Source of the DNA: Comamonadaceae bacterium
GTDB taxonomy: Bacteria; Pseudomonadota; Gammaproteobacteria; Burkholderiales; Burkholderiaceae_C
Direction: 5' to 3'
Assembly (NCBI GenBank): GCA_947451445.1
Contig: CANFZJ010000174.1
Coordinates: 1 to 6,699, forward strand
DNA length: 6,699 bases
The notes under the pieces are model-generated. The model was not told where the DNA came from, made no database searches, and was given only the letters and a program-made list of their open reading frames with translations. The number at the start of each line of letters is the position of its first letter. The first letter of the stretch is position 1. The position numbers and the translations under genes are program-made. Shown in pieces: positions 6,153 to 6,699 of this stretch.

Positions 6153-6699
6153 TTAGCATGGTCGGCGTTCGTGACGCACAAATAGCCATGTCCCGCCGAC
6201 AACCATCAAAGCCAAGGCGAACCAGGTCAGCGCGTAGACCAGATGGTTATTGTTGAAAGCAAGCACTGTCAAGCCGCCGACCGGGCCGTCGCCAGCACCG
6301 GTAGTCCCTGCCTCTTGGTCAATGAAGTACGGGGCCACATTCTTCAGGCCCTGCGCATCCGCAATCGCTTGCACATCCCGCGAATACCAATGTTGTGTAG
6401 CCGGATCGTTGTGCCGTAAAAAAGCGCCAGCGGGCTCTGTCATACGCAACAAACCGATCACCGGGCCAGGTTTAGCAAGAGCATCTGCGCGGTCACGCCC
6501 GTCTACGGGCACAAAACCACGGTTGACCAACACGGTACTGCCATCCGCCAACTGCAGCGGTGCCAGCACCCAAAAACCTGCGCCCAGTTCGGTCACAGCC
6601 TGGACCAAGGTCGGCGGTTGGGCAAGAAAAACACCACTGGCTTGTACACGCCGGTAGGCGTCCGAAGCAGCGGTGACATGGGCCCATTGGTGCGGAGCA
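6153..6699 (-). CDS. SURF1 family cytochrome c oxidase assembly protein (partial, N-terminus outside window)
   Basis: SURF1 proteins sit in the inner membrane and help insert heme a into subunit I of aa3-type cytochrome c oxidase. The 181 residues present open with DAYRRVQASGVF and continue through LVQAVTELGAGFWVLAPL, VLVNRGFVP, NDPATQHWYSRDV and APYFIDQE to PVGGLTVLAFNNNHLVYALTW, all typical of the family. The last part is the C-terminal membrane helix (LTWFALALMVVGGTWLFV), followed by a short basic tail. The frame stays open to the right edge, so the first membrane helix and the start are missing; family members are about 240-260 aa. In many proteobacteria this gene belongs to the cox operon, with coxC upstream and often ctaA downstream. 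Here no ctaA follows, and a hairpin repeat lies just behind the stop, so SURF1 appears to be the last gene of its transcript. Confidence 0.92.
   Translation of the reverse strand, partial: APHQWAHVTAASDAYRRVQASGVFLAQPPTLVQAVTELGAGFWVLAPLQLADGSTVLVNRGFVPVDGRDRADALAKPGPVIGLLRMTEPAGAFLRHNDPATQHWYSRDVQAIADAQGLKNVAPYFIDQEAGTTGAGDGPVGGLTVLAFNNNHLVYALTWFALALMVVGGTWLFVRHERRPC

Overview
The window looks like a chromosomal segment from a betaproteobacterium of the order Burkholderiales, most likely family Comamonadaceae (Rhodoferax-like). The basis is moderately high GC coding sequence, protein sequences typical of that group, and two degenerate copies of the short hairpin repeat common between Comamonadaceae genes. 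This placement is inference from recognition; no search was run.

Layout from left to right. A phosphatidylserine synthase gene (pssA, minus strand, 9-824) lies downstream of a complete methyl-accepting chemotaxis protein gene (minus, 1030-2700). The 466 bp between the chemotaxis gene and the next intact gene hold a decayed 3' end of a TonB-dependent siderophore receptor gene on the plus strand (about 2857-3096). One hairpin repeat follows (3100-3148). A PLP-dependent cystathionine gamma-synthase family gene (minus, 3167-4399) is divergent from a ketoglutarate-semialdehyde-type aldehyde dehydrogenase gene (plus, 4573-6027), with 173 bp between them. A second hairpin repeat with a T-run (6098-6146) separates the dehydrogenase from a convergent SURF1 gene (minus, 6153 to beyond the right edge), whose N-terminal part is outside the window.

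These are mainly housekeeping or metabolic genes: phospholipid synthesis, chemotaxis signalling, sulfur amino acid metabolism, aldehyde oxidation and cytochrome oxidase assembly. They do not form one obvious pathway or operon. I see no tRNA, rRNA, CRISPR array, insertion sequence, prophage gene or defence system. The items most worth a second look are the receptor gene remnant, the paired repeats placed at the 3' ends of two minus-strand genes, and unusual active-site residues in the cystathionine gamma-synthase family enzyme. I found no convincing undescribed multi-gene system.
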